From assembly GCF_001276715.1 (NCBI RefSeq), contig NZ_LIUQ01000002.1, positions 82,093-146,092 of the forward strand: 64,000 nucleotides of DNA, read 5' to 3'. The number at the start of each line of letters is the position of its first letter. Positions within the stretch are counted from its first letter, which is position 1. The notes under the pieces are model-generated. The model was not told the origin of the DNA. It worked only from the letters and a program-made list of their open reading frames with translations, and made no database searches. The position numbers and the translations under genes are program-made. Source of the stretch: Planktothricoides sp. SR001. GTDB taxonomy: Bacteria > Cyanobacteriota > Cyanobacteriia > Cyanobacteriales > Laspinemataceae. Below, one piece after another: positions 25,869 through 36,209 of the stretch.

Positions 25869-26613
25869 AATCACTTTAAGGATGTTGACCAAAGGTTATT
25901 GTAAATTTTTAAGACTAGATTCAGCAATAATTTTTATTAAATTTCTTAAATTTATTTAAGCAACAAGCCTAGGTTATTCCCTTTATGAGTGACACCAACT
26001 ATGACTGGCATTGGTTATTGGTCTTTTCCAATGTCAAATCAATCAAATATTAACCTGTTATTGACATTGTTATCTGTTATTTGTTATTGTTGGGCTGATT
26101 AAAAATTTCTAATGCTGGTAATTTGATGCTGGTAAGGGGTGTAGGCTATTTCAAAGCGATTCCCCTCCTGAGCAACGCGCGATCGGAGCGTCAGTCAGCC
26201 CAAGGGGGAAAAATAATTTGGCAGATTTACAGAGAATTCATAGAGAAAGTGACCCCGTTCAGGGGTCACTGGTTAAAGAAATCAGCATTCTATTTTTTGC
26301 CCACTTAATCCCCAAGACTCCTGGGAAGCTGCATCGCCAAATAAAGAAAAGAACCGTGACCAGAAAATCTCATCAGCAAGATTAACGGAGGTATTCTAAT
26401 TTTAGAGATGGGCATTTAGAGCCCTAATTGAACCGCTAACATCACTCATCTAAAATCACCTCTGTAAGCAATCAGCGATCGACATTTAGAGATATTTAAC
26501 GATGAGCAGTCAGGGTTCAGAAATTAGCATTCAGAAAGGTTCAGAATGGAGGACGGGAATCGGCTAATTCCTGACCGTGAAGCCTGAATACTGACTAACG
26601 ACTAAATCAACGA
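25869..26613. other. Long intergenic region between the YiiX-like gene and glgC
   Basis: About 745 bp without a convincing gene. It holds short tandem variations (TTATTGACATTGTTATCTGT; AGTCAGGGTTCAGAAATTAG) and one HIP1-rich stretch. A 61-codon frame at 26123 has no support. Confidence 0.5.
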
Positions 26614-27903
26614 CTAAATCACGGTGCCATTGGGAATCACACCATTTTTCAGCACCACGACAATGCCATTACGGATGTAAAATCCTTGGTTTTCTCGGTC
26701 TGCTTCTTCCACGCGATCTTTATTGATAATTTGCACATTGCGGCCAATGCAAGCATTCTTATCAATAATGGCGCGGCGAACGGTACTTCCCGCACCAATT
26801 CCCATAGGAACTTTGCCACTGTTTTCGGACGAATGCCGTTCGGCATAAGGTTGGTAATAGTCCGAACCCATAATCAAAGCATCTTGGATATTGCAGTTGG
26901 ACTCAATCCGGGTGCGGACTCCCAAGACCGAATGTTCCACCCGACATTCTTTGAGAATGCAGCCTTCGCCAATAATGGACTCGGTGACATGACAATCTAA
27001 TAGCTTGGTCGGGGGTAAATAACGAGAACGAGTATAGATTGGGGCCTGTTCGTCGTAGAAACTAAAAGGCGGCTGTGGTTGCTTGGTTAAAGCTAGGTTA
27101 GCATCGTAGAACGCTTCAATGGTTCCGATATCTTCCCAGTAACCTTTAAATAAATAAGCTTGAACATTATAGTTCTTTGCCGAAGCAGGGATAATTTCTT
27201 TACCAAAATCTGTCCGTTCTGGGGCTTCTAGGAGCAGCTTTTTGAGAACCTCTTTTTTAAAGACGTAAATGCCCATTGAGGCAATATATGGACTTTTCTC
27301 CGCTTCTTCTGGAGTTAACCCCAAGGCGGTTGTATCCACTTGCATGGCTTTTAAGGCTTCCCCTTTGGGTTTCTCGCTGAAATCAACCACTCGCCCTTGG
27401 TCGTTGATTTTCATCAAGCCAAAATCAGAGGCGCGTTTTTCGTCAATGGGTAATACCGAGAGAGTAATATCGGCGTTGGTTTCCCGGTGACGGTTTAAAA
27501 ATTCGCGATAGTCCATCCGGTAGAGATGATCCCCAGAGAGAATCAAATATTCATCAACATCCCATTCATCCAACAGCCAGAGATATTTGCGTACTGCGTC
27601 AGCAGTTCCCTGGAACCAGCTAGGGTCGCTGGCGGTTTGCTGCGCGGCCAGCACTTCCACAAAGCCGTCACTGAAACCGGAAAAGTTATAAGCGCGGGCA
27701 ATGTGACGATTCAGAGACGCAGAGTTGAATTGCGTCATCACATAGATTTTGAGGATGTCTGAGTTAATACAGTTACTCACAGGAATATCAATTAAGCGAT
27801 ATTTCCCGGCGAGTGGTACAGCGGGTTTCGCCCGCATTTTGGTCAGTGGATAAAGGCGGCTACCAGCGCCACCTCCAAGAATAATCCCTAAGACTCGTTT
27901 CAC
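26614..27903 (-). CDS. glgC: Glucose-1-phosphate adenylyltransferase
   Basis: Makes ADP-glucose from ATP and glucose 1-phosphate, the committed step of glycogen synthesis; allosteric, activated by 3-phosphoglycerate and inhibited by phosphate in cyanobacteria. The 429-aa product begins (V)[20 protein letters not shown], the nucleotide-binding loop. It contains [28 protein letters not shown] and the C-terminal left-handed beta-helix with [17 protein letters not shown] at 27903 with GAGGTG upstream matches the conserved family start; an ATG five codons upstream is less likely. Monocistronic. Confidence 0.96.
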   Translation of the reverse strand: MKRVLGIILGGGAGSRLYPLTKMRAKPAVPLAGKYRLIDIPVSNCINSDILKIYVMTQFNSASLNRHIARAYNFSGFSDGFVEVLAAQQTASDPSWFQGTADAVRKYLWLLDEWDVDEYLILSGDHLYRMDYREFLNRHRETNADITLSVLPIDEKRASDFGLMKINDQGRVVDFSEKPKGEALKAMQVDTTALGLTPEEAEKSPYIASMGIYVFKKEVLKKLLLEAPERTDFGKEIIPASAKNYNVQAYLFKGYWEDIGTIEAFYDANLALTKQPQPPFSFYDEQAPIYTRSRYLPPTKLLDCHVTESIIGEGCILKECRVEHSVLGVRTRIESNCNIQDALIMGSDYYQPYAERHSSENSGKVPMGIGAGSTVRRAIIDKNACIGRNVQIINKDRVEEADRENQGFYIRNGIVVVLKNGVIPNGTVI

Positions 27904-28087
27904 GAAAACACCTCGCATTCATCAGCTTTAAGGTTCAAATCCAGTGTCCGACTGTGGGGGATTGTTGACAAGGGGGGGAGACCGATAAATTCAGATAAAT
28001 TCAGAATCCGCCCTGGTGGTGAGTGATAATTTCGTGGTTGAAACCACCGTGATAGTCTGCGTTTAGAGCCAAAATTAACTGGCAAAA

Positions 28088-29103
28088 TTAACTGGTTTGA
28101 ATTTCTTGTTTTAAGGCGGCTTTGACTAGACGATATTCGGTTTCTATTTTGGCGATCAGGGCGGGGGCTTCTGCGCTATTGCCGATCCGAGTCATAAGTT
28201 CTAGGGTTTGGCTGAGTTGCGCTAAGGTATTGGCACCGATCGCCCCACTGGTGGATTTTAAGGAATGTGCGGCATCTCGTAATTGGCTTATATCACCCTG
28301 ATTGATGGCTTCAGTCATCTTGTGCAGCAGTTTGGGAGACTCGGTTAAGTAAATTTCAATTACTTCTTCCAGGAAGTCGATTTCCCGCAGGGAGTTGAGG
28401 ATATTCGCATCCAGTAAAGACTCCGGGTTTTGCTGCCATACAGGTATATTGAATTGCGGAGAGTCTTGGGGCAGTGCTTGGGGCAGTGCTTGGGATCGGG
28501 GTGCATTGAAGGAAGTTAAGCTGGATGAATCTGGCTGGTTTGTCTGAATGCTCCGTTGAGTGGGATCTAGGGGTTGACAGACCGAAAGGGCTTGACTCAG
28601 TTCGATCATGCGGATGGGTAAGAGTAGATGTAGTCGTCCATTCGCGCAGCTAAACAGGCTTCGCGATCGCCACTCATAGCATTAGCGGTCATGGCAATAA
28701 TTCGCGGTTTATAAGTAATGGTTCCCGATTCCAAGGCTTCGCGAATCTTTTGGGCGGCGTCTAAATCATTCATTTCTGGCATTTGTACGTCCATTAATAC
28801 CACATCATAGGTTTTTTGTTCTGGGGCGGCGATCGCTTCTAAGCCATTGGTGGCAATATCCGTTTGATGCCCCATGCGTTCTAACATTTGTAGCGCCACT
28901 TTTTGATTCACGAGATGGTCTTCGGCTAACAAAATTTTTAGCGGCATCACTTGACTTAGCGATCGATTGGCTAAATTTATCGGCGGTTCTTCTGAGATTG
29001 ACTCCAGGGGTTGTCCGTCGAAAATTCGACTGACCACATTAAACATCAAAGATTTTTTAATCGGCTTATTCAGACAAGCGGTGAATTGGTCGCGATGGTT
29101 CAG
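28088..29103 (-). pseudogene. C-terminal part of a hybrid histidine kinase (REC and HPt domains), truncated by an IS and frameshifted
   Basis: Two abutting frames belong to one ancestral protein. Next to the IS the frame reads the end of one receiver domain (FTACLNKPIKKSLMFNVV). A second receiver domain follows with LLAEDHLVNQKVA, VVLMDVQMPEM (phosphoacceptor Asp) and IIAMTANAM. It should continue DDYIxKPIRMIELSQAL but a 2-nt change near 28615-28630 shifts the frame. The HPt domain (28088-28609) carries the phosphotransfer His in AAHSLKSTSGAIG. The kinase and sensor parts are missing at the IS boundary at 29104, so signalling is probably abolished. Confidence 0.8.
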
Positions 29104-30445
29104 CAGGGTAAACGCATCAAATTAGGAGAGAGAATGTGATAAGGGCAGAGAAAGAGAAGCCGCGAGGATTTCGAGCAGAAAATGATGATCCAGACCCGCT
29201 CGATAACGCTTCATCTTCAAACTCCCCTTACCTTGGTGCCGCCGCAACAGATTCAATGCCAATCGCCTCAAGATACTCAGGTTACGCGCCCCATGCTGGC
29301 TACGAATACGACTACGATCCGAAGGCATTCACCACATCCAAAGACCAATGCAGAGCATTCTCAATCTCCCAGTGGGAGCGAATATAGCCAGCAAAGGACG
29401 GGGCATCAACAGCCAAAGAACTCAGAAAAAAGCGGGTCTCACAAGTAGTCTTGTTCCACAACTGACGGAGTGAGCGAATTACCACAACAGACTTGAGTCC
29501 CGGCCAACGCTGACAAACCGAGGCTTCAAAAACCTCTGAGGCGCGAAAGACCCAACAAGACCGACTCTCAATGGGGTGATGTTCACTCCCCACCAAGTGG
29601 CAGTGGTCAACCAGCCGCTCTTCGGGACAGTCTTGTTGCTCAAAATCCTCAAACCAAGCGCCTGCGGTAGTATGCAGATTACCCTGATTACCTTTAAGAG
29701 CCAAAATATAATCGGCATCAGCGTCGTGAATTTGTTTGGCAATAGCAGTCTGAGTTCCCATCGCATCAATGGTGATAATGGTTCCAGTTAAGTGCAGCTG
29801 TGCTAGGAGGATCGGGATCGCTGTCATCTCATTGGATTTTGAATCCACGGGGGTTTGACCTAAAACCAATCGGTGTTCTGTACACCAAGCACTGACGAGT
29901 TGTAAGGCTTTGAGGTTATGCTCTCGGTCATAGGAGCCTCTGAGGGTTTTGCCGTCAATGGCTACTACTGTTGCGCCCAGTGTTTCGAGCAGACTACCAA
30001 TCCAATTCTGAAATCGAGCTTCAAGTTGGGTGGGGTCAAGTCGAGACAAAACCCGCCTGAAGGTATCATGGGAGGGAATTCCGTTGGGTAAGGAGAGAAA
30101 AGTGGTTAACCAAGCTTCTTTGGCTTTGCCATAGGTCTCCATACCATCCCAGCCTTCTGCACCAGCCAGGACCGCCAACAGGGCAATCACCACGATATCA
30201 AATAGCTGATGAGCACAGCGGCCTTGTACTCTGGGGTCATCGAGGGAGCCAAAATGAGCATAAAGGGAGGAGGACAGACTTAATGAGTTAGACATGGGGT
30301 GGCACGTAATGGTTTATGCCATTGTCCTACAGTGAGAGCCAGTGGATTAATCCGAAACCTACGGCAGTCCTACTTTTTAACGGCATTTTTAACTCTGGCT
30401 CTTTTGTCAAGTACAATTTATACCAATTTTGATGCGTTTACCCTG
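29104..30445 (-). mobile_element. ISAs1-family insertion sequence, inactivated
   Basis: Perfect 18-bp terminal inverted repeats CAGGGTAAACGCATCAAA (29104-29121 and complement at 30428-30445) bound a 1342-bp element with one transposase. The flanks GATGGTTCAG and CCATAAGCGC do not form a target-site duplication, and each flank belongs to a different broken gene, so the element marks a deletion or recombination junction. Confidence 0.88.
29122..30295 (-). pseudogene. ISAs1-family DDE transposase, frameshifted
   Basis: The N-terminal 327 residues are in one frame: FGSLDDPRVQGRCAHQLFDI, AIDGKTLRGS (first catalytic Asp), TIDAMGTQ (second Asp), and HWEIENALHWSLDVV (the Glu region). The frame then ends early. 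The C-terminal part, SRIRSQHGARNLSILRRLAL and LKMKRYRAGLDHHFLL, continues in another frame from about 29326. A single extra A in GTGGTGAATGCC explains the shift. The full-length family is about 370 residues, so both parts are needed. Confidence 0.85.
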
Positions 30446-31214
30446 CCATAAGCGCCCGCTTTTTCCGCTTTAATTGCCGCATTTAGTGAGAGTAAATTGG
30501 CGCGATCTGCTATCTCTGAAATCGTCGTGGACACTGTATTGATATTATTCAATTTTTCACTAATTATGCCAATTTATGAGGATATTAAAGTCATATTTTG
30601 GGCTAATTGACCCATTATTTTTTCAATTTTTAGCAAAGCAAATTATTTTGACTTGACCATTACAGGCAGCACTGGCCATAAAATGAGATACTGAGGCGAT
30701 TTCATTGACTATCTGAGATAATTACTTCGAGTTGAGGGCAATTCAATTTCCTGGGCGATCGCCACCTCTTGATTAATCGATGCTAATTGTTCACGGCAAG
30801 TTTCTTCTAATTCTTGGCTGGATGAGGCGATCGCTGTACTGATTTGCATCGCTGAATTTTTTCCTTCTAATATCACTTAATTTAGCTGATTTTGCCTCTC
30901 GGTAAACTGAGCATTTACATCACTTATTTGGCGGCGATCGCTATAAATTTCAAATTGATTAAATTATTAATTAAATTATTGTCTGAAATAGTTTCTCCAT
31001 CAGATTTGTCAGATTTGACTGGTGCCATCTGATTTTTTAACTTGAGAGTAATCCCCAGGGCAACCAGGATACCGAGGGGAATAGATACAGCCGTACCGAC
31101 CAGCCCCACCCCAAGCATAAATTGATGAGAATCTGCCAATTTTTGTTGATTATCTAGATAACTATCGAGCATCTCTTCAATTAATCTATTTCCCAGTTGA
31201 GCGATTTCTGTCAT
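30446..31214 (-). pseudogene. Decayed methyl-accepting chemotaxis protein
   Basis: On the minus strand the piece touching the IS reads TTISEIADRANLLSLNAAIKAE, the hallmark hairpin tip of MCP signalling domains, with AIASSSQELEETCREQLASI a little upstream. At 30924-31214 a 96-aa frame has one membrane segment (FMLGVGLVGTAVSIPLGILVA). Frameshifts and stops (around 30640-30740 and 30870-30900) separate the parts. The C-terminal end is lost at the IS border. Confidence 0.75.
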
Positions 31215-31272
31215 TGTTAACTGTTAGGTTAACTGTCTCGCTTCTTGTAGTTTGTTTTCTTATATGAGTTTT

Positions 31273-31521
31273 TTAATTAATATCTTCACATTGATTAAAA
31301 AATATTTCTGTCTCATCAATAAACTGTTTTAGCAACGATTTTACCTCTGGAGTAAATCTGGCATAGTTGCTGGCTAAACATAAGCTATTAATATCGGAAA
31401 AATCAAAAAAATAAAAAATATTTTCATATATTTGCCAAAAATTTTGTCTTTTATAATCCAACACATATACTCTAATAATATTTAGCGCTAATTGATCGAT
31501 TTTATTGATAAAATTCTTCAC
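31273..31521 (-). CDS. Small hypothetical protein upstream of the MCP remnant
   Basis: An 82-aa frame with ATG start (MKNFINKIDQLALNIIRVYV), rich in Phe, Tyr, Asn and Ile, with QNFWQIYENIFYFFDFSD and a C-terminal ETEIFFNQCEDIN. It may be a free-standing helical protein or part of the decayed neighbourhood. No family recognised, no clear ribosome binding site; moderate to low certainty that it is expressed. Confidence 0.35.
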   Translation of the reverse strand: MKNFINKIDQLALNIIRVYVLDYKRQNFWQIYENIFYFFDFSDINSLCLASNYARFTPEVKSLLKQFIDETEIFFNQCEDIN

Positions 31522-32055
31522 TTATAACAGACTTTTTGTTGTCAGTTTAGTGCTTTGATCAAATTTTAATAAATTTTGGGCGTTCACATATACCGTAATA
31601 CTTAAAGCAAGGAGAAACCCGATAGGAGTTGAACATCACCAAAAAATCCGATTACTTAAACTAGAATTACCAAACATATTCCCCAATTGAATCATTTGCC
31701 GTTTTTAACTAAACTAAAACTAAACTAATTGACAAAATAACGGTTTTTTAGGATAAATCATTAAATATTAGCAGCAGAAACATACCTCGAAATGAAAATA
31801 CCTCGAAATGAAAATTTTGACTATCCACCCCCCGTGAGTGCCTTTTGCAGAGGGCATTAATCAGAAATCCTAACTTAAAATTTTCTCTCTCAACAATTTG
31901 TCACCAAGATATCCCCCTTACAATATCGGGGTTTAAACCCGTGGCTACAAAAAGCAAGTCCGCCGAAGGGCGGACTCAGAAGGCGATTAAACCCGTATCA
32001 GCGGGTGCCTGTTTATGTAGATCCCTATAAGTTACTCATATAACGATGAGTTTAA
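31522..32055. other. Intergenic region with hairpin repeat
   Basis: No gene seen. It contains AGTCCGCC-GAAG-GGCGGACT (31957-31976) embedded in GGTTTAAACCCGTGGCTACA-type sequence, a dispersed cyanobacterial repeat. A direct repeat ATACCTCGAAATGAAAAT occurs at about 31783-31815. Confidence 0.6.
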
Positions 32056-32586
32056 CTATTCAATATAACCATCGTCTCTAAGCTTTTGCAAAACCTTATT
32101 GACACATTCGTCCACAGTTTCTAGGTCAGTGCGACACTCAAGATCCGGATGTTCTGGGACTTCATAAGGATCGTCAATCCCCGTAAAGTGTTTAATTTCT
32201 CCAGCCCGTGCTTTTTTGTATAGTCCTTTGACATCCCGCTTTTCACACTCAGCCAAAGGCGCATTGACGAAAACCTCAACGAAATCACCAATCTGGCGTT
32301 TAACTTCCCGGCGGATTTCTCGATATGGGGAAATCGCCGAAACCAGCACAATCACACCATTACGAGTCAACAGATGTGCCACAAAACCAATGCGGCGAAT
32401 ATTGATATCTCGGTCTTCTTTGCTAAAACCTAATCCTTTGGTCAGGTTTTCCCGCACGATATCACCATCAAGTAGCTCAATTTTACATTGGTTATCTCGG
32501 AGATATTTCTCTACCTGAGCGCTAATGGTGGTTTTTCCGGCTCCACTCAACCCTGTAAACCAAACTGTGACACCGCGATGTTTCAT
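32056..32586 (-). CDS. cysC: Adenylylsulfate (APS) kinase
   Basis: Phosphorylates adenosine 5'-phosphosulfate to PAPS with ATP in sulfate assimilation; cytoplasmic. The 176-aa product begins [20 protein letters not shown] with a P-loop. The APS-kinase segments [23 protein letters not shown] (split here only for description), [11 protein letters not shown] and [18 protein letters not shown] follow. The ATG at 32586 is preferred; the upstream extension to 32649 is hydrophobic repeat-derived sequence (TATAGCAATAAGAA repeats). No other cys genes are adjacent. Confidence 0.95.
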   Translation of the reverse strand: MKHRGVTVWFTGLSGAGKTTISAQVEKYLRDNQCKIELLDGDIVRENLTKGLGFSKEDRDINIRRIGFVAHLLTRNGVIVLVSAISPYREIRREVKRQIGDFVEVFVNAPLAECEKRDVKGLYKKARAGEIKHFTGIDDPYEVPEHPDLECRTDLETVDECVNKVLQKLRDDGYIE

Positions 32587-32762
32587 TATTATTCGACTCC
32601 AACTATAGCAATAAGAATATAGCAATAAGAATATAGCAATAAAAAACATCCTATTGACCCAAGATTTTATAAGAGTTTATAAAATTTGACTGGTTTGATG
32701 TCCCCAGGCATTTTAAATCCCTGATTACTGATAGGTTTTTGCCGGTTAATTATCCGCAAAAA

Positions 32763-32797
32763 AACCCGGTTTTTTTGGAAAAACCGGGTTTTTTTCT
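32763..32797. repeat. AAACCCGGTTTTTTT hairpin
   Basis: AAAACCCGGTTTTTT-TGG-AAAAACCGGGTTTTTTT, a member of the GAAACCCGGTTTC palindrome family, placed after ssrA on the minus strand where its T-rich ends could act as a terminator. Confidence 0.75.
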
Positions 32798-32812
32798 TTA
32801 TTTAATAGTTAA

Positions 32813-33201
32813 TGGAGCTGAGCGGAATCGAACCGCTTTCCGAAAAACCTATTAACTTCCCACTCGTTCACAGGCGTAGCCTTTCTAATCCTCAAGGCGG
32901 GAACCATCCATTATCCCGGATGATAGGATGCAATGGTTAAGTCTTAGCTAACAAGCAACCAGAGTAATCTTGTTAGAGCATCCGTTGGGGGTTGGTCTAT
33001 AGTCCTTAACGGAGTCAAACTACAGACGCTCGAACCTATGAGAGGTTATTAGGCAGCAACAGTGGCCGCTTTACGAGCAAATGGAACGATGTTGTTCGCA
33101 GTTACTTTTTTGTTTGAGCCTTGGATTATCGAGAGGAGACTCACTCTCGGCCTGAATCACAGGACCAGCTTTCAATTTCCCGTCGAAACCAAAACAGCCC
33201 C
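32813..33201 (-). ncRNA. ssrA: Transfer-messenger RNA (tmRNA)
   Basis: The minus strand begins GGGGCTGTTTTGGTTTCGACGG, split as GGGGCTG acceptor strand plus TTTTGGTTTCGACGG, the standard tmRNA 5' end. It finishes with a T-arm (GGTTCGATTCCGCTC) and CAGCTCC that pairs with GGGGCTG; discriminator A at 32813, CCA not encoded. The resume frame encodes the degradation tag ANNIVPFARKAATVAA followed by TAA TAA, close to cyanobacterial tags. It rescues stalled ribosomes together with SmpB. Length about 389 nt, one piece. Confidence 0.96.
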
Positions 33202-33239
33202 TAGCACTTTCTATTATAATAAAAAATTCTCAATTGTCA

Positions 33240-33510
33240 AGAAGTCGTGGGAGCGGGGTGTGGGGCCGCCATCGGCCGCCATCGGTGTGGGCTGTGGGGC
33301 CGCCATCGGTGTGGCGTGTGGGGTGTGGGGGAGCGGGGGAGCAGAGGAGCAGAGGAGCGGGGGAGCAGAGGAGCATTTAACCAAGAACAACCAACAAACA
33401 ACCAAGAACAAACAACCAAGAACAAACAACCAAGAACAACCAACAACAAACAACCAACAACCAACAACCAAGAACAAATAACCAACAACCAACAACCAAC
33501 AATAGGATAA
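33240..33510. repeat. Microsatellite block between ssrA and the LpxB-related gene
   Basis: GGCCGCCATCGGTGTG-type units (33264-33325), then GGAGCAGAGGAGC units (33334-33375), then a long AACAACCA/AAGAACAA tract (33376-33505). Overlapping frames on both strands are artefacts. Confidence 0.85.
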
Positions 33511-33520
33511 ATGGAGATAT

Positions 33521-34870
33521 TTGAAATTGAAGTTACTGTGTTTAAGTAATGGTCATGGAGAGGATGCGATCGCAATTCGCATTATCAAGCAACTTCAGCA
33601 GCAACCGCAGCCCCCAGAAATCGTGGCTTTGCCTTTGGTCGGGGATGGACTGGCGTACAAAAACCAGCAAGTGCCGATCGCCGGGCCGGTGAAGCGGATG
33701 CCTTCTGGTGGTTTTATTTATATGGATGGTCAGCAACTTTGGGGAGATTTACAAAGTGGCTTGCTGAAACTAACTTGGGAGCAAATTAAAGTGATTCGCA
33801 GTTGGGTTCAGGATGGTTCTGCCCCAGAAAAGCCAGAAAAGAAATTTATTTTAGCGGTGGGAGATATTGTGCCCCTGTTGTTTGCCTGGTTAAGTGGGGC
33901 TGACTATGCTTTTGTGGGGACGGCGAAATCAGAATATTATTTGCGGGATGAAGTGGGTCTGTTACCCCGTCAGTCTTGGTTTGAGCGGTTGGAAAGTTGG
34001 TCTGGGTCGGTGTATCTGCCGTGGGAACGGGTGCTGATGCGGCAAAAACGTTGTAAGGGAGTTTTTCCCAGAGATACTTTGACGGCGACAACTTTACAGA
34101 AATTCGCGATTCCCGCGTTGAATTTGGGAAATCCGATGATGGATGACTTGGAGGAAGAAAATCCCCCAGGGATATTTTATGATCCCAAAAAAGTATTAAA
34201 CGCAGAATTGAAAGAAAGTCAAAGACCTTTGGTGGTGGTGCTGCTGCCTGGGTCGCGATCGCCGGAAGCAGCAGAGAATTGGGAAATAATTATGGCCGGT
34301 GTGACGGATTTGCTGGCGGCATTAGGCGATCGCCCAATAATTTTGCTGGGTGCGATCGCCCCTGGGGTCAGTTTAGAACCTCTGCAAAAAGTGCTCCAGA
34401 TTTATGGCTGGAACCTGCAAGCCAGACCTCAGCCATCATCTGCAACTGAGTTAGGAATTACTGAGTTAGGGATTAAAGACCCCAATGCCCTCTATTTCCA
34501 ACAAAAAAATACTTCATTAATTTTAACTCAGCAAAGTTTTGTCTCTTGTCTGCAAAAAGCTGACCTGGCGATCGCGATGGCAGGAACTGCCACGGAGCAA
34601 TTTGTCGGTCTGGGTAAACCGGCGATCGCCATTTCCGGACGGGGTCCACAATTTACCCCCGCATTTGCCGAGGCCCAAAGCCGGTTACTGGGGGCATCAT
34701 TAATTTTAGTCAATCGTCCCTCACAGGTGGGCGCCGCCGTCCAGCAACTTTTTCGTGACCCCGATCGCCTGGAATTAATTAGACAAAATGGCCGAAGACG
34801 GATGGGCGAACCGGGGGCTGCCCATCGAATTGCCCGCTATTTAATGGAGCAGATCGCCGTTAATGGTTAA
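33521..34870 (+). CDS. Lipid-A-disaccharide synthase-related protein
   Basis: A 449-aa protein of the cyanobacterial family annotated as lipid-A-disaccharide synthase-related (GT-B fold, related to LpxB), although most cyanobacteria lack classical lipid A; its product is unknown. It shows LLCLSNGHGEDAIAIRI at the N-terminus, FILAVGDIVPLLFAW, VLLPGSRSPEAAENW (nucleotide-sugar domain) and ADLAIAMAGTATEQFVGLGKPAIAI near the C-terminus. The start is TTG at 33521 or the in-frame TTG at 33527 (MKLLCLSNGHGED), which is better spaced from GGAG. The upstream region is microsatellite. Confidence 0.82.
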   Translation: MKLKLLCLSNGHGEDAIAIRIIKQLQQQPQPPEIVALPLVGDGLAYKNQQVPIAGPVKRMPSGGFIYMDGQQLWGDLQSGLLKLTWEQIKVIRSWVQDGSAPEKPEKKFILAVGDIVPLLFAWLSGADYAFVGTAKSEYYLRDEVGLLPRQSWFERLESWSGSVYLPWERVLMRQKRCKGVFPRDTLTATTLQKFAIPALNLGNPMMDDLEEENPPGIFYDPKKVLNAELKESQRPLVVVLLPGSRSPEAAENWEIIMAGVTDLLAALGDRPIILLGAIAPGVSLEPLQKVLQIYGWNLQARPQPSSATELGITELGIKDPNALYFQQKNTSLILTQQSFVSCLQKADLAIAMAGTATEQFVGLGKPAIAISGRGPQFTPAFAEAQSRLLGASLILVNRPSQVGAAVQQLFRDPDRLELIRQNGRRRMGEPGAAHRIARYLMEQIAVNG

Positions 34871-35024
34871 TGGTTAATAGTTATTAGTTATTAATTATTA
34901 ATTATTGGCTACTTGCTATTTGTTATTATTTATTAGTTATTCTTTATTCGTTAGACAAACAACCAACAACAAACAACCAACAACCAACAACCAACAACTA
35001 ACAACCAACAACTAACAACAAATA
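34871..35024. repeat. TTATTAGTTATT and AACAACCA microsatellite
   Basis: A low-complexity tract separating two convergent genes: TAATTATTAATTATT units, then ACAACCAACAACTA units. Confidence 0.8.
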
Positions 35025-35759
35025 TTAATTTTTCACTAATACCCCTGGTTCTTTTTGAATGGGAACTACATCTAAAATATCCATGTCGCAGCAATATTTA
35101 AGGTCTTCATCTCGATTCAGTCTAAGCAGCCGTTGACCATGACTAGCTAAACGCATCAGTTGTAAGAGATCGTCTTTCCATTGCTCATAAAGAGCGATCG
35201 CGCCAATCACTTCATCATTGCCAGCGAATTCGCCAATTTTCAGACCTGTTGCTGCGATCAAACTATGGGCGATCGCCCCGGCACAAACCGTATCTTCCAG
35301 GGAAAAACTGCCTTCCCAACCTGATGCAACAATCCAGACTGTTTCTGGTTTTTGCTCTAGAATAAAGTCCACCACAGCCTGACGATTAATTAAAGCCGCT
35401 GCCAGCACAATGGGGGCTTTTTGAATGCATTGCAGGGCTCTGGTGCCATTGGTGGTACTGATAAATAAGCGGGATTCTTTCACCCGTTCTGGAGTGCAAT
35501 CAAAGGGAGAGTTGCCCATGTCGCAACCTTCTACCTGAGCGCCCCCGCGTTCCCCAGCCCGCAGCCGCTTGTGGGCAGGCCAAGCTTCACTGACTTGCAT
35601 CAACTCATTTATATCACTGAAAACTTGCACGGCTTCGGCGCCCGCATTCAAGGCCGTTGCCATCGTACTGGTAGCCCGTAAAACATCAACAGCGATCGCA
35701 CAATCTGGGACGCGATCGCTCGGAGTTAATTCAGGAGTATGGTAAATATATAACTTCAC
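35025..35759 (-). CDS. comB: 2-phosphosulfolactate phosphatase family protein
   Basis: ComB hydrolyses 2-phosphosulfolactate to sulfolactate in the coenzyme M pathway; cyanobacteria carry a homologue although they do not make coenzyme M, so the true substrate is open. The 244-aa product starts [13 protein letters not shown] and contains [36 protein letters not shown] and [11 protein letters not shown], all typical of the family. The ATG at 35759 is clear. It is convergent with the LpxB-related gene. Confidence 0.9.
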   Translation of the reverse strand: MKLYIYHTPELTPSDRVPDCAIAVDVLRATSTMATALNAGAEAVQVFSDINELMQVSEAWPAHKRLRAGERGGAQVEGCDMGNSPFDCTPERVKESRLFISTTNGTRALQCIQKAPIVLAAALINRQAVVDFILEQKPETVWIVASGWEGSFSLEDTVCAGAIAHSLIAATGLKIGEFAGNDEVIGAIALYEQWKDDLLQLMRLASHGQRLLRLNRDEDLKYCCDMDILDVVPIQKEPGVLVKN

Positions 35760-36209
35760 TGTTTGGCTTCACTTATTGTTTTATCCAGTCGGAATAACAT
35801 TCTATTGGTTTGTGTGCCATCAAAAGCAATGATTTTTTTATCTTGAGGAATATTTTTTCCCACAGGTAGAAACAGACCCCACTCCTGTTGCGGTTGGCGG
35901 CGCTACGGGATTCGCCACGAGAGCGGCTACGGCAGAGGCTAAGTGCTGCGAGTTTAAGAAAAAAACTTCGCCAATTGCCAATAAGACAGCGTTTTTTTTC
36001 TTATAGGTTTTATAACTTTTTTTAATTTTGATGCGGATTTGCGAATTTGACTCAGCGATCGTAGGGTGGGCAAATTCTTGCCCACCCTACATTTAGCGAT
36101 CAATAATTATTGATTGATTGTTTGGTCAAATAACCAACAACCAATAACCAACAAAAAAATCCCTACCCACCAATAACCAACAACCAATAACCAATAATCA
36201 GCAAAATTT
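35760..36209. other. Intergenic repeats between comB and mtnP
   Basis: No gene. It contains a GCGGCGCTACGGGATTCGCC-type repeat (35898-35940), a GTAGGGTGGGCAA hairpin (36061-36090) and an AACAACCAATAACCA microsatellite (36127-36200). Confidence 0.7.

Noticed and set aside
26123-26308. 61-codon plus-strand frame
   Set aside because: Composition not protein-like and no start signal.
31845-32030. 61-codon plus-strand frame
   Set aside because: Overlaps a hairpin repeat with TTTAAACCCGTGGCTAC; no supporting signal.
33214-33575. Long open frames on both strands with Val/Leu/Gly-rich or Asn/Gln-rich products
   Set aside because: They are translations of AACAACCA and GGAGCAGA microsatellites; no start signal or protein-like composition.
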